DNA of 64,000 nucleotides from Salegentibacter mishustinae (GCF_002900095.1 NZ_LLKN01000002.1:1798001-1862000), one strand, 5' to 3'. Positions 34,463 to 43,953 are shown, counted from the stretch's first letter. Notes: a model not told the origin generated them from the sequence alone. Made by a program: numbers and translations.

Positions 34463-35368
34463 CTAAAAATATCCTTGCTTTTTTCTATCCTCCATCGCCG
34501 TTTCACTTCGTTTATCATCAGAACGATCCCCTCTTTCTGTCTTCCGCATTGCAGAAACTTCCTGAACTATTTTTTCCAAATTATCAGCATCAGATTCTAT
34601 CCCCCCGGTGATGGTTATATCTCCTAAGGTTCGGAAACGTATCTTTTTCTTTTCTATTTTCTCCCCTTCCTCTAGTTTCAAATATTCCGAAACAGGGATC
34701 CAGGAATTGCTTCGAAAAACCACTTCTCTCTCATGGGCGAAGTACAAAGACGGTATGCTGATATTCTCTCGCTTTATATAATTCCACACATCCATCTCAG
34801 TCCAGTTACTTATAGGGAAAGCTCTGAAATGCTCCCCTTCAAAATGCTTCCCATTTAATAAATTCCAAAGCTCAGGTCGTTGATTCTTGGGATCCCATTG
34901 TCCGAAATCGTCGCGGTGACTGAAAAATCGCTCTTTTGCACGGGCTTTTTCCTCATCCCTTCGACCTCCACCTATAGCACAATCAACCTTATTGGTTTCG
35001 ATTGCATCTAAAAGTGTGGTAATTTGTAAGGCATTTCTGGTAGCGTTTTTACCTTTTTCCTCGGCCACACGACCCTGATCAATTGATTCCTGAACAGATC
35101 CTACGATCAATTTTACTCCCAAACTCTCGATGAGATCATCCCTGAATTTTATGGTTTCCGGAAAATTATGTCCGGTATCCACATGCATCAAAGCAAAAGG
35201 AATTTTACTTGGATAAAAAGCTTTTTTGGCCAGGTGAGTCACTAAAATTGAATCCTTCCCTCCTGAAAACAGGATTACAGGATTTTCAAACTGGGCCCAA
35301 ACCTCCCGCAATATATAGATCGCTTCCGATTCTAATTCGTCTAAATAATTTAAATAATACTTGCTCAT
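34463..35368 (-). CDS. cysD: Sulfate adenylyltransferase small subunit CysD, copy A
   Basis: The catalytic subunit of ATP sulfurylase (301 residues), of the PP-loop/PAPS-reductase-like family. LFSGGKDSILVTHLA is the pyrophosphate-binding loop; HVDTGHNFPETI, AIGGGRRDEEKARAKERFFS and FRTLGDITITGGIES are family segments. It catalyses ATP plus sulfate to APS plus PPi together with CysN. The start overlaps the end of cysC by 4 bases. Copy B (43954-44859) differs at about 16 of 301 positions by hand count. Confidence 0.96.
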   Translation of the reverse strand: MSKYYLNYLDELESEAIYILREVWAQFENPVILFSGGKDSILVTHLAKKAFYPSKIPFALMHVDTGHNFPETIKFRDDLIESLGVKLIVGSVQESIDQGRVAEEKGKNATRNALQITTLLDAIETNKVDCAIGGGRRDEEKARAKERFFSHRDDFGQWDPKNQRPELWNLLNGKHFEGEHFRAFPISNWTEMDVWNYIKRENISIPSLYFAHEREVVFRSNSWIPVSEYLKLEEGEKIEKKKIRFRTLGDITITGGIESDADNLEKIVQEVSAMRKTERGDRSDDKRSETAMEDRKKQGYF

Positions 35369-35964
35369 TGTACTGAAATTTTCAGTTTATCTTGTAGATG
35401 TAAAACTATTCTTTTTATAGCGTCTTCCAAATTCTCTTCTTCTGTTTTTATCTCAATATCAGGATTTTCTGGGGTTTCGTAAGGCGCATCAACCCCCGTG
35501 AAATTCTTTATCTCCCCGGCCCGTGCTTTTTTATAAAGACCTTTTACATCCCGGCGTTCACATTCCTCAAGGGAAGTATTGACGAAAACCTCTACAAAAT
35601 CTTCCCCTTCTATGATCTTTTTTATCATTGCCCGGTCCTTTTCAAGTGGAGAAATAAAAGAAGCGATTACCACAGAGCCTGATTCTACCAACAACTTTGC
35701 AACCTCTGCAATTCTTCGCAGATTTTCCTGTCGGTCTTCAGCACTGAAGCCAAGATTATTATTCAAACCTTTTCTGACATTGTCTCCATCCAGAGAAAAG
35801 GTTTTTATACCCTGTTCAAATAATTCGTGCTCCACCTTGTTCGCCAGTGTAGATTTTCCTGAACCTGATAGGCCTGTAAACCAAACTACAAAGGATTTAT
35901 GACCATTGAGTTTATTTCTTTCTTTCTTTCCAATATGGAAATCATGTGGGATAATGTTTTCCAT
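35365..35964 (-). CDS. cysC: Adenylyl-sulfate kinase CysC
   Basis: APS kinase of 199 residues, converting APS and ATP to PAPS, the sulfate donor. VWFTGLSGSGKSTLANKV is the P-loop, FSLDGDNVRKGLNNNLGF the APS-binding DGDN region, ENLRRIAEVAKLL the helix that follows, and GLYKKARAGEIKNFTGVDAPYE the lid. It is the only cysC in the window although cysN, cysD and cysQ are each present twice, so both ATP-sulfurylase copies would feed this kinase unless another exists elsewhere. It overlaps cysD by 4 bases and follows the DUF2061 gene by 5. Confidence 0.96.
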   Translation of the reverse strand: MENIIPHDFHIGKKERNKLNGHKSFVVWFTGLSGSGKSTLANKVEHELFEQGIKTFSLDGDNVRKGLNNNLGFSAEDRQENLRRIAEVAKLLVESGSVVIASFISPLEKDRAMIKKIIEGEDFVEVFVNTSLEECERRDVKGLYKKARAGEIKNFTGVDAPYETPENPDIEIKTEEENLEDAIKRIVLHLQDKLKISVQ

Positions 35965-35969
35965 TTCCT

Positions 35970-36422
35970 TTATTTATTAAATGCTTCCTGTTGTTCTTTT
36001 ATTCGTTTTCTACGCTGCTTTAAACCGTAATCTATTTTATACCAACCTCTTTCATGGAGATAATAAAGTATCATCTTAGTTACCACCTCTGCGCCACCTA
36101 CTTGTAGACCCACCATAGGATCTCCTGAAATAACCCAGGCAAGCACCATAGTATCTATAGTTCCAACTACTCTCCAGGTTATAGTTTTCGCTATATGCCT
36201 TTTTTTACTATCGCCATTTTTTGTTATCCCGGCTCTTATTCTAAACCAAACTCTTTCATGCAGATAGTATAAAAGCATTTTAGTAACAACTTCCGCAAAT
36301 CCAATTTGCAGTCCAGTTAAGGGATCTCCCGAAATAAGCCAGGCCAATAAAATAGTATCTGCAGTCCCAATTATTCTCCAGGTAATACTTTTGGCGATAT
36401 GTCTTTTATAGGATTTAGCCAA
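35970..36422 (-). CDS. Tandem DUF2061 membrane protein
   Basis: A 150-residue protein made of two copies of the DUF2061 domain: residues 1-65 and 74-137 repeat the pattern KRHIAKSITWR...LAWLISGDP...EVVTKMLLYYLHERVWF. Each copy has two hydrophobic helices, so four are predicted in all. DUF2061 proteins frequently accompany sulfate-activation genes, but no biochemical role is established to my knowledge. The best start is TTG at 36422, which overlaps the cysQ stop by 8 bases; the next Met is in the middle of domain one. Its place inside a cysQ-cysC-cysD-cysN operon suggests a function in sulfate or PAP handling at the membrane. Confidence 0.85.
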   Translation of the reverse strand: MAKSYKRHIAKSITWRIIGTADTILLAWLISGDPLTGLQIGFAEVVTKMLLYYLHERVWFRIRAGITKNGDSKKRHIAKTITWRVVGTIDTMVLAWVISGDPMVGLQVGGAEVVTKMILYYLHERGWYKIDYGLKQRRKRIKEQQEAFNK

Positions 36423-37215
36423 GCCTTGAAACCAAAAAGTAATTATTCAGTAAGTTCTCCCGGTTATATTTCATGGGTTCATCGGTTTGACTGTCAATAA
36501 CAGAAAGTCCTACTGCATTACATATCGCCTGCCCTGCCGCAGTATCCCATTCCATTGTGGGAGCAAACCTTGGGTAAACATCGGCCTTCCCTTCAGCAAC
36601 CAGACAAAATTTTAAAGAACTTCCTTTAGAAACAATTTCAACATCTTTATTGAATTTGCTTTTTAATTCATCAATATAATCCAGGGTATCCTGATTCATG
36701 TGAGAACGACTACCTACCACCCGGATTTTATCATTAAATTCGGAAGGGGAGATTTCAATAAGATCTAAATTCTCAACATCCATATTTTCTACAGAATTCA
36801 GAGTAGTTTTAAAGCTTTTGTGATTTTCTACATCACCTATATACAAATCTTTCTTTGCAGGCACATATATCACTCCGAAAACCGGGATATTATTCCGAAT
36901 CAATGCTATATTAACTGTAAATTCTCCGTTACGTTTAATGAACTCTTTTGTTCCATCTAAAGGATCAACGATCCAGCATTCCTGCCAGTCTTTCCTGTCG
37001 GAAAAGTCCAATTGCTTGTTCTCTTCACTGATAATTGGTACCCCGGTAGGTATCAAAAAGGAATTAATAATATCATTTGCCTGATTATCGGCTATGGTTA
37101 ATGGAGAATCATCAAACTTCGATTCCACCTGGAAATCTTCGTTTTCATAGATTTCCATAATCCTTATACCAGCTTCAACCGCTGCTCTAATGGCTATTTT
37201 ATAAATTTCTTTCAT
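36415..37215 (-). CDS. cysQ: 3'(2'),5'-bisphosphate nucleotidase CysQ, copy A
   Basis: An inositol-monophosphatase-fold enzyme that hydrolyses PAP, the inhibitory by-product of sulfotransferases, to AMP. Metal-site motifs are VDPLDGTKEFI and MEWDTAAGQAI; ISEEN supplies the upstream metal-binding Glu. The ATG at 37215 (MKEIYKIAIRAAVEAG, 266 residues) is preferred to a TTG at 37242 because it matches the usual CysQ N-terminus. It is the first gene of a cysQ-DUF2061-cysC-cysD-cysN-sulfotransferase run. Copy B at 45003-45836 is more diverged than the cysN and cysD pairs. Confidence 0.93.
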   Translation of the reverse strand: MKEIYKIAIRAAVEAGIRIMEIYENEDFQVESKFDDSPLTIADNQANDIINSFLIPTGVPIISEENKQLDFSDRKDWQECWIVDPLDGTKEFIKRNGEFTVNIALIRNNIPVFGVIYVPAKKDLYIGDVENHKSFKTTLNSVENMDVENLDLIEISPSEFNDKIRVVGSRSHMNQDTLDYIDELKSKFNKDVEIVSKGSSLKFCLVAEGKADVYPRFAPTMEWDTAAGQAICNAVGLSVIDSQTDEPMKYNRENLLNNYFLVSRLG

Positions 37216-37262
37216 TTTCTTAATTTCTAAATAAGCCAGCAATATTTACTAATATTATCTGG

Positions 37263-37327
37263 TTAGACATGTGATTAAAATATTCAGCTTGACGTTTTTT
37301 ACCCAATTATAGTACCCCCATGTCTAA
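37263..37327. repeat. 9-bp inverted repeat around the cysQ copy A leader
   Basis: TTAGACATG at 37263-37271 and CATGTCTAA at 37319-37327 are perfect inverted copies 47 bases apart, in the gap between the UDP-xylose synthase gene and cysQ. It could be an operator or a long-loop hairpin; chance is possible. Confidence 0.35.
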
Positions 37328-37344
37328 TTATCTAATCTTTGCTT

Positions 37345-38280
37345 TCACCTTTTCAAATTTCGAAAATATTCAATTGTAGCTTTTAATCCTTTGCGTAATT
37401 CAATTTCTGGTTCCCAACCTAATTTGCTTTTGGCTAATTCTATAATTGGTTGTCTTTGCAATGGGTCATCTTCAGGCAAGTCCTGGAATTTAAGCTGACT
37501 TGTACTACCTGTCAATTCAATAATCTGTTCGGCTAGTTCCAGCATGGTAAATTCTCTAGGATTTCCAATATTTACTGGACCGGTAAAGCCTTTTTCAGAA
37601 TTCATTAATTTCACCATTCCATCAATAAGATCACTCACATAGCAAAAACTACGGGTTTGTTTCCCATCGCCATAGATGGTAATATTCTCTCCCTGCAATG
37701 CCTGAACAATAAAGTTGCTAACAACCCGACCGTCTTGAGGGTTCATATTTGGACCATAGGTGTTAAAGATTCGCATAACCTTTATATCAAGACTGTGCTG
37801 CCTATAATAGTCAAAAAACAAGGTTTCGGCACAACGTTTACCTTCATCGTAACACGCACGTGGTCCTATAGGATTAACATTCCCCCTGTAACTTTCTGGC
37901 TGCGGATGAATTTCAGGATCTCCATATACTTCACTAGTGCTTGCTTGTAATATGGGGATTTTTAAACGTTTTGCTAAACCCAGCATATTAATAGCTCCCA
38001 AAACACTGGTCTTTGTAGTCTGAACAGGATCAAATTGATAATGAATAGGACTTGCAGGACAGGCTAAGTTATATATTTGATCAACCTCTACAAATAAAGG
38101 ATGCGTTACATCATGCCTTAAAAGTTCAAAGTTTTTGTTATCCAATAAATCATGAATATTTTTCCTTGAACCGGTATAAAAATTGTCCACACACAAAACT
38201 TCATTTCCTTCTTCTAAAAGTTTCTTCGACAAATGACTTCCTAAAAAGCCGGCTCCTCCAGTAATTAAAATTCTTTTCAT
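37345..38280 (-). CDS. UDP-glucuronate decarboxylase / UDP-xylose synthase (UXS)
   Basis: A 311-residue extended [16 protein letters not shown] binds [14 protein letters not shown] is a hallmark of UXS, YDEGKR holds the catalytic Tyr and Lys, and [10 protein letters not shown] is a conserved family segment. The enzyme converts UDP-GlcA to UDP-xylose through a 4-keto intermediate. Its substrate is made by the UDP-glucose dehydrogenase encoded 15 bases upstream, so the pair forms a UDP-Glc to UDP-GlcA to UDP-Xyl route. There is no N-terminal membrane anchor, unlike some eukaryotic UXS. Confidence 0.94.
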   Translation of the reverse strand: MKRILITGGAGFLGSHLSKKLLEEGNEVLCVDNFYTGSRKNIHDLLDNKNFELLRHDVTHPLFVEVDQIYNLACPASPIHYQFDPVQTTKTSVLGAINMLGLAKRLKIPILQASTSEVYGDPEIHPQPESYRGNVNPIGPRACYDEGKRCAETLFFDYYRQHSLDIKVMRIFNTYGPNMNPQDGRVVSNFIVQALQGENITIYGDGKQTRSFCYVSDLIDGMVKLMNSEKGFTGPVNIGNPREFTMLELAEQIIELTGSTSQLKFQDLPEDDPLQRQPIIELAKSKLGWEPEIELRKGLKATIEYFRNLKR

Positions 38281-38295
38281 TTAATTAATTTATAA

Positions 38296-39690
38296 TTATG
38301 AGCCTATTGCATAAAATTCAAACCCAATTGCCTCTTTTGTTTCCCTTTCCAACAACCTTCTACCATCAAATAGGAAAGCAGGCTTAAGCATTTCATCGTA
38401 TACTTTTTGCCAATCAAGTTCTTTAAATTCATCCCATTCGGTTAATACCGCTACTGCGTGAGAATCTTTTGTTGCTTCGTAAGGCTTACTTACCACCTTC
38501 ACCCTGGCTCGATTTCCTTCTGAAGAACGGCTGTTTAAATAATCTAAATCGGCATATATTTGTTCAGCTTTCACTTTCGGATCGTATACCACAAGTTCAG
38601 CTTGTTCATTCAATAAATAGTCTGCCACGTAAATAGCTGCGGATTCACGAGTATCATTGGTATCTTTTTTAAAGGCCCAACCCAGTAATGCAATTTTCTT
38701 ACCCGAAACAGTATTAAAAAGGGTTTGTACAATTTTGGCCGCAAACCTCCTTTTTTGATGATCGTTCATAAGAATGACCTGCTCCCAATAGTCGGCTACT
38801 TCGTGTAAACCAAAAGACTTAGAAATATAAACCAGGTTTAAAATATCTTTCTGAAAACAGGAACCTCCAAAACCTACTGAAGATTTGAGGAATTTTGAAC
38901 CAATCCTGGAATCCATCCCTACAGCTTTAGAAACTTCGTTCACATCTGCACCGGTTTTCTCACATAATTCACTCATCGCATTAATACTTGAAACTCTTTG
39001 GGCAAGAAAAGCATTTGCAGTAAGTTTAGAAAGCTCAGAAGACCACACATTAGTGGTTAATAATCTTTCTCTGGACACCCAATGCGCGTAAACATCTACT
39101 AAAGCTTCCACTGCTTCTTTTCCTTCTGGGGTATCAATATCACCTCCTATAAGCACCCTGTCAGGATTCACAAGATCATCAACCGCAGTTCCTTCAGCTA
39201 AAAATTCAGGGTTAGATAGAATTTGGTAGTTAACGTTATTTCCAGTATTATCTAATATATTTTTCAAAGCTTCTGCAGTACGCACCGGTAAAGTAGATTT
39301 TTCAACCACAATTTTATCAGACTTGGAAACCCTTGCTATTTGGCGGGCACAAAGCTCGATATATTTAAGATCGGCAGCCATTCCTTTCCCAATACCATAA
39401 GTTTTAGTGGGCGTGTTCACCGAAATAAAGATCATGTCTGCCTTATCTATAGCTGAATCAACATCAGTAGAAAAAAATAAATTTCTATCTCGCGCTTCTT
39501 TAACTACTTCTGATAAACCAGGTTCGTAAATTGGAATATTCTCTACATCTTCATCGTTCCAGGCCGCAATCCTTTGCTCATTTATATCTACAACGGTCAC
39601 ATTAATTTCAGGACATTTTTGGGCGATTACTGCCATTGTTGGTCCTCCTACATAACCTGCACCGATGCAGCAAATATTTTTTATTTTCAT
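38296..39690 (-). CDS. UDP-glucose 6-dehydrogenase (UGDH, long animal-type form)
   Basis: A 464-residue NAD-dependent dehydrogenase that oxidises UDP-glucose to UDP-glucuronate. [19 protein letters not shown] is the NAD-binding start typical of the eukaryote-like UGDH branch, [11 protein letters not shown] and [12 protein letters not shown] are conserved, and [17 protein letters not shown] carries the catalytic Cys. It is distinct from the TviB-type dehydrogenase at 39.8-41.1 kb. It feeds the UXS gene next to it and may also supply GlcA directly to the glycan. Confidence 0.94.
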   Translation of the reverse strand: MKIKNICCIGAGYVGGPTMAVIAQKCPEINVTVVDINEQRIAAWNDEDVENIPIYEPGLSEVVKEARDRNLFFSTDVDSAIDKADMIFISVNTPTKTYGIGKGMAADLKYIELCARQIARVSKSDKIVVEKSTLPVRTAEALKNILDNTGNNVNYQILSNPEFLAEGTAVDDLVNPDRVLIGGDIDTPEGKEAVEALVDVYAHWVSRERLLTTNVWSSELSKLTANAFLAQRVSSINAMSELCEKTGADVNEVSKAVGMDSRIGSKFLKSSVGFGGSCFQKDILNLVYISKSFGLHEVADYWEQVILMNDHQKRRFAAKIVQTLFNTVSGKKIALLGWAFKKDTNDTRESAAIYVADYLLNEQAELVVYDPKVKAEQIYADLDYLNSRSSEGNRARVKVVSKPYEATKDSHAVAVLTEWDEFKELDWQKVYDEMLKPAFLFDGRRLLERETKEAIGFEFYAIGS

Positions 39691-39782
39691 TTTAAATAAA
39701 CTTTGAAGTAATCCTTTAAAGATTCATTAATTTATTATTAGTCATCCTGTATTGGTTTCAGGGTCTAGGCTGTATACTTAAA

Positions 39783-41069
39783 TTAAAGTTTTTTATCACA
39801 TCTATCTCCAAGAACACCTTTCACGTCGTACACAACGGTATTTCCATTTTTCAACTGATCCAGATTCATTTCTAAAAATTCTTTATGCGCCACGGCTAAC
39901 ACCACAGCCTCATATTTTTCTCCCGGTATTTCTTTTACAGTTGTAAGTCCATATTCGTGTTTAACTTCTTCCGGATTCGCAAGCGGATCATAAATGGTCA
40001 CATTGGTTCCATACTCCTTCAGGTTCTTTATAACATCTACCACTTTAGTATTTCTAACATCTGGGCAATTCTCTTTAAAAGTAATTCCCATAACCAAAAT
40101 ATTAGCTCCTTTTACCTTCTGATCATTTTGCAACATCAGTTTAACTACTTCAGAAGCTACATATTGTCCCATAGAATCATTCATTCTTCGTCCGGCAAGG
40201 ATAATTTCGGGATGGTAACCTATTTCCTGGGCTTTTTGAGCCAAGTAATACGGATCTACTCCAATACAATGACCACCAACCAGACCGGGTTTAAACGGAA
40301 GAAAATTCCATTTTGTTCCGGCAGCTTCCAGAACATCCTGGGTATCTATCCCCATCATATTGAAGATCTTCGCCAGTTCGTTTACAAAAGCGATATTGAT
40401 ATCCCTTTGTGAATTTTCAATAACTTTAGCAGCTTCAGCAACTTTAATTGTAGGTGCCAGGTGAGTTCCGGCAGTGATTACCTCAGCATAAAGTTCATTA
40501 ACTTTTTTCCCAATCTCTGGAGTAGAACCAGCGGTAACTTTTAAAATCTTATCTACAGTATGCTCCTTATCACCCGGATTAATTCTTTCAGGAGAATATC
40601 CTACAAAGAAATCTTCATTAAAGGTTAGTCCGCTATGTTTTTCTAATACGGGTACACATTCGTCCTCGGTAACACCCGGATAAACCGTAGACTCATAAAT
40701 AACCACATCCCCTTTTTTAAGCACTGCAGCTACCGTTTCACTGCTTTTATACAGCGGAGTAAGATCTGGTCTGTTATTTTTATCTACGGGAGTAGGAACG
40801 GTAATTATATAGTAATTACAATCTGCAATATCTTCAAGTTCTGCCGAACAATATAAACCGTTCTCATCCTTTAGTTTTTCCTTTTGAACTAAAGCTGATT
40901 GCAAAACATTATCTTCTACCTCTAAAGTAGAGTCGTGTCCGCTCATTAGTTCCTTAACTCTGGCTTTATTGATATCAAAACCAACTACAGGATATTTAGT
41001 TGCAAATAATCTCGCAAGAGGCAAACCTACATAACCCAAGCCTATAATGGCTAACTTTTTATTGTTCAT
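39783..41069 (-). CDS. UDP-N-acetylhexosamine 6-dehydrogenase (TviB/WbpA type)
   Basis: A 428-residue nucleotide-sugar dehydrogenase of the WecC/TviB/WbpO group. LAIIGLGYVGLPLARLF binds NAD, VPTPVDKNNRPDLTPL and YESTVYPGVTEDECVP are family segments, and KPGLVGGHCIGVDPYYLA carries the catalytic Cys. The likely reaction is UDP-GlcNAc (or UDP-GalNAc) to its uronic acid. The adjacent TviC/WbpP-like epimerase favours the Vi-antigen-like pair giving UDP-GalNAcA. It lies 61 bases downstream of that epimerase gene. Confidence 0.93.
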   Translation of the reverse strand: MNNKKLAIIGLGYVGLPLARLFATKYPVVGFDINKARVKELMSGHDSTLEVEDNVLQSALVQKEKLKDENGLYCSAELEDIADCNYYIITVPTPVDKNNRPDLTPLYKSSETVAAVLKKGDVVIYESTVYPGVTEDECVPVLEKHSGLTFNEDFFVGYSPERINPGDKEHTVDKILKVTAGSTPEIGKKVNELYAEVITAGTHLAPTIKVAEAAKVIENSQRDINIAFVNELAKIFNMMGIDTQDVLEAAGTKWNFLPFKPGLVGGHCIGVDPYYLAQKAQEIGYHPEIILAGRRMNDSMGQYVASEVVKLMLQNDQKVKGANILVMGITFKENCPDVRNTKVVDVIKNLKEYGTNVTIYDPLANPEEVKHEYGLTTVKEIPGEKYEAVVLAVAHKEFLEMNLDQLKNGNTVVYDVKGVLGDRCDKKL

Positions 41070-41130
41070 TTTTCAATTATTAATTGGGAATAAAATTGAA
41101 GTTTAAATTCATAACTAATTAAGTCTTGAT

Positions 41131-42144
41131 TTATTTCGTTTGAGCCTCAGGGTCTAAATTTTTCCAATACCAGGCCACCGCCTCTTTTAAACCGTCATCA
41201 ATTCGGTGACTTGGATTATAATCCAATAGCTCTTTTGCTTTTTCTACCGAAGCTAAAGAATGCGGAATATCGCCAGCTCTATTAGGGCCGTGTTTTACTT
41301 CCACATTGGCAATCTCAGGATCAAATTCAGAAAGATGTTTTTTCAGTAATTGAGTAAGCTCTACCAAATTGGTTCTATCCCCAACAGCCGTGTTATAAAC
41401 TTCATTTACGGCTTTTTCATTTTCAGAAGTTATTGCCCGTAAATTCATTTGAACAACATTATCTATATAAGTAAAATCACGTGAGTAAGTTCCATCACCA
41501 TTGATTACCGGACTTTCATGCTTCATAAACTGCATTACAAATTTTGGAATTACAGCAGCATAAGCTCCATTTGGATCTTGTTTTCTTCCAAAAACGTTGA
41601 AATATCTTAAGCCGATGGTATCTAATTGATAGGCATCCTGAAAAATATCAGCATATAATTCATTTACGTATTTAGTAATTGCATAGGGAGAAAGTGGCTT
41701 TCCTATTTCATCTTCTACTTTTGGAAGTTTCTCTGAATCTCCATAAGTAGAAGAACTTGCCGCATATACAAATCTTTTTACCCCGGCATCTCTAGCAGCC
41801 ACCAGCATATTTAAAAATCCAGAAATATTAACTTCGTTACTGGTAATAGGATCGGCCAGAGACCGCGGTACAGAACCTAAAGCTGCTTCGTGTAATACAT
41901 AGTCTACATTTTCACAAGCCTTATGACAAGTCTCAAGGTTACGAATATCCCCCTCAATCAACTTAAAATTTTCGTGGTTTTCAAATACCTCTAGATTATG
42001 CTTATGACCCGTAGCAAAATTATCCAGACAGACCACTTTAGCATTTAAGCCTATTAAGGTTTCACATAAATTGGAACCAATAAAGCCGGCTCCACCGGTA
42101 ACAAGTATTCTTTTATTTTCTAATTTCTCCTGAAATTCAGTCAT
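41131..42144 (-). CDS. UDP-GlcNAc(A) 4-epimerase (TviC/WbpP type)
   Basis: A 337-residue extended SDR epimerase. RILVTGGAGFIGSNL binds NAD, HEAALGSVPRSLADP is diagnostic for the WbpP/TviC branch, AASSSTYGDS gives the catalytic Ser/Thr, and SPYAITKYVNELYA the Tyr-x3-Lys. It interconverts gluco- and galacto-configured UDP-HexNAc or its uronic acid. With the dehydrogenase gene downstream it should supply UDP-GalNAcA. A -7 box (42177-42184) lies 32 bases upstream, so it probably heads a new transcript after the 506-base gap. Confidence 0.93.
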   Translation of the reverse strand: MTEFQEKLENKRILVTGGAGFIGSNLCETLIGLNAKVVCLDNFATGHKHNLEVFENHENFKLIEGDIRNLETCHKACENVDYVLHEAALGSVPRSLADPITSNEVNISGFLNMLVAARDAGVKRFVYAASSSTYGDSEKLPKVEDEIGKPLSPYAITKYVNELYADIFQDAYQLDTIGLRYFNVFGRKQDPNGAYAAVIPKFVMQFMKHESPVINGDGTYSRDFTYIDNVVQMNLRAITSENEKAVNEVYNTAVGDRTNLVELTQLLKKHLSEFDPEIANVEVKHGPNRAGDIPHSLASVEKAKELLDYNPSHRIDDGLKEAVAWYWKNLDPEAQTK

Positions 42145-42176
42145 TTGAGAATTTTAATTCAACTTTTTATCGGCGG

Positions 42177-42184
42177 CAAAGATA
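42177..42184 (-). promoter_or_regulatory. Bacteroidetes -7 box TATCTTTG upstream of the TviC-like gene
   Basis: The minus strand reads TATCTTTG, a perfect TAnnTTTG match, 32 bases before the start codon at 42144. A -33 TTG is not obvious, so strength is uncertain. Confidence 0.5.
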
Positions 42185-42261
42185 GAATTTCTTTATGAGC
42201 CTATTGCTAAAGAAACCTTAAAGCTTGAAAAAACGTTAAAAATTATTCGAAAGACGGCTTC

Positions 42262-42282
42262 GGAAACTAAGGTGTAAAAAAT
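42262..42282. repeat. Dispersed 21-base word, copy 2
   Basis: GGAAACTAAGG followed by TGTAAAAAAT; partner of 26974-26994 with 17 of 21 matches. Confidence 0.45.
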
Positions 42283-42380
42283 TCGGTTTTAATTAAACTA
42301 TCTCGAATGTTTTAGATTTCAGTGAGAAGGGTTTAAAATCCTTAAAAGTTTGTATTTCAAATAATTAGATTCTAAATTAT

Positions 42381-42407
42381 CCCGATGCTTCGGTACAGAA
42401 TGACGAG
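42381..42407. repeat. Small palindromic dispersed repeat (CCGATGCTTCGG core)
   Basis: CCGA-TGCT-TCGG is a 4-bp stem with a 4-base loop followed by TACAGAATGACGAG. Very similar words recur in intergenic DNA of many flavobacterial genomes, from general knowledge. It lies between the PAPS set B genes and the UDP-sugar genes. Confidence 0.5.
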
Positions 42408-42650
42408 ATTTAAAAATAAATCTGAAATACTATATCAACCAACAACCATTTTATTATAAATATTAATCTATAATCCATTGGCGAGGTGAATTAAGTTCCT
42501 TCTAAGGATGTAAGCGTAAAGAAAGAGACAAACGATGCGCTGCGATTTATTTACCAGATTTAGAACGAGGGTTTTAACAGAACAAATGCCCATCCTGTAA
42601 ATCACTTAACAAGCAATGAAAAGAACCAAATATCAAATTCACAAGAACCC

Positions 42651-43907
42651 TTACACCACCATCCCCGCGGCTACGGTTTCATTAGTACTTTCATCAATAA
42701 GTATAACACTGCCGGTATTACGATTATCCCTATAAGCATCTAACATCAATCTGCGGGTAGTTCTTATTTTTACCCTGGCGATATCATTCATACTTAAACT
42801 TGAATCTTCACTATCTCTTTCAAAAGTATTGATTTCCATTTTATAGACCACATCCTTAATTATAGCGCGCTCCTCATGGGAAGTATGCACAATTGTGTAT
42901 TTGGCTCTGGGTTTAGCTGCTTCATTTGCCAACCAACACAGCATCACGTCAAACTCCTGTTCCATTTTTGGCTGATTGTTTTTCCGTACAATCATATTCC
43001 CCCTGCTTACATCAATATCATCTTCAAGTGTGATAGAAACACTCATTGGCGCATAAGCTTCTTCCAACTCCTTTTCTCCTGCGTTAATCGACTTGATCTT
43101 AGATTGGAAACCAGATGGTAAAACAGCCACTACATCACCAACCCTGTAAATCCCGCTGGCAATTTTCCCGGCATAACCACGGTAATCCCTAAATTCTTCA
43201 CTCTGAGGCCGTAAAACGGTTTGGACTGGAAAACGAGCATCTATTTTATTAATATCACTACTAATATGTAGATTTTCCAGCACGCTCAATAATGTACCTT
43301 CGTGATACCACTCCATATTCTTAGAATAATTCACTACATTATCTCCCAGGAGCGCGCTTATAGGAATAAAACGAATATCCTTAGTTATCAGTTTAGAAGA
43401 AAATTCTTCAAATTGTGCAATAATATCATTATAAACTTCTTCGGAGTAATCTACCAGGTCCATTTTATTGACACACACAATTAAATGAGGAATATTCAAC
43501 AAAGAAGCAATAAAAGAATGTCTTTTAGTCTGCTCTATCACTCCGTGCCGGGCATCAATTAAAATCACTGCCGCGTTAGCAGTTGAAGCTCCAGTTACCA
43601 TATTTCGAGTATATTGAATATGTCCTGGGGTATCGGCAATAATAAATTTACGTTTTGGAGTGGTGAAATATCGGTAGGCTACATCAATAGTAATTCCCTG
43701 TTCGCGCTCATCTTTTAATCCATCGGTGAAAAGTGCTAAATCTACTCCGTTGTGGCCTTTCTTCGCACTGGTTTTACTCACTGAATCTAATTGATCTTCA
43801 AAAATAGATTTCGAATCGTATAAAAGTCTGCCTATTAAGGTACTTTTCCCATCATCTACACTTCCGGCAGTAGTAAATCTTAGAAGTTGATTGTTATTTA
43901 TTTTCAT
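42651..43907 (-). CDS. cysN: Sulfate adenylyltransferase large subunit CysN, copy B
   Basis: A second 418-residue CysN, with the same G motifs as copy A (GSVDDGKST, DTPGHIQ, NKMDLVDY). Differences cluster in the barrel half (residues about 170-200 and 300-370), while the GTPase domain is almost unchanged. Synonymous positions are widely different from copy A, so the duplication is old or the copies came from different sources. It lies 46 bases downstream of cysD copy B and is followed by the 506-base gap rather than a sulfotransferase gene. No cysC or cysH accompanies it. Confidence 0.94.
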   Translation of the reverse strand: MKINNNQLLRFTTAGSVDDGKSTLIGRLLYDSKSIFEDQLDSVSKTSAKKGHNGVDLALFTDGLKDEREQGITIDVAYRYFTTPKRKFIIADTPGHIQYTRNMVTGASTANAAVILIDARHGVIEQTKRHSFIASLLNIPHLIVCVNKMDLVDYSEEVYNDIIAQFEEFSSKLITKDIRFIPISALLGDNVVNYSKNMEWYHEGTLLSVLENLHISSDINKIDARFPVQTVLRPQSEEFRDYRGYAGKIASGIYRVGDVVAVLPSGFQSKIKSINAGEKELEEAYAPMSVSITLEDDIDVSRGNMIVRKNNQPKMEQEFDVMLCWLANEAAKPRAKYTIVHTSHEERAIIKDVVYKMEINTFERDSEDSSLSMNDIARVKIRTTRRLMLDAYRDNRNTGSVILIDESTNETVAAGMVV

Positions 43908-43953
43908 TTCTTTAGCCTTTTGCTTTAAGCTTATAGGTTATATAGCTGTTTTT

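Larger units (their letters stand above)
42145..42650. other. 506-base intergenic stretch with promoter and dispersed repeats
   Basis: It holds a -7 box for the epimerase gene (42177-42184), a copy of the 21-base dispersed word (42262-42282) and a flavobacterial-type repeat CCGATGCTTCGG followed by TACAGAATGACG (42381-42407). The rest shows no ORF worth calling. The gap marks the boundary between PAPS set B and the UDP-sugar genes. Confidence 0.65.

Noticed and set aside
42190-42210. Short match to the end of the UDP-glucose dehydrogenase gene (TATGAGCCTATTGC) as a gene-duplication relic
   Set aside because: Only about 14 bases match and no further similarity extends on either side.
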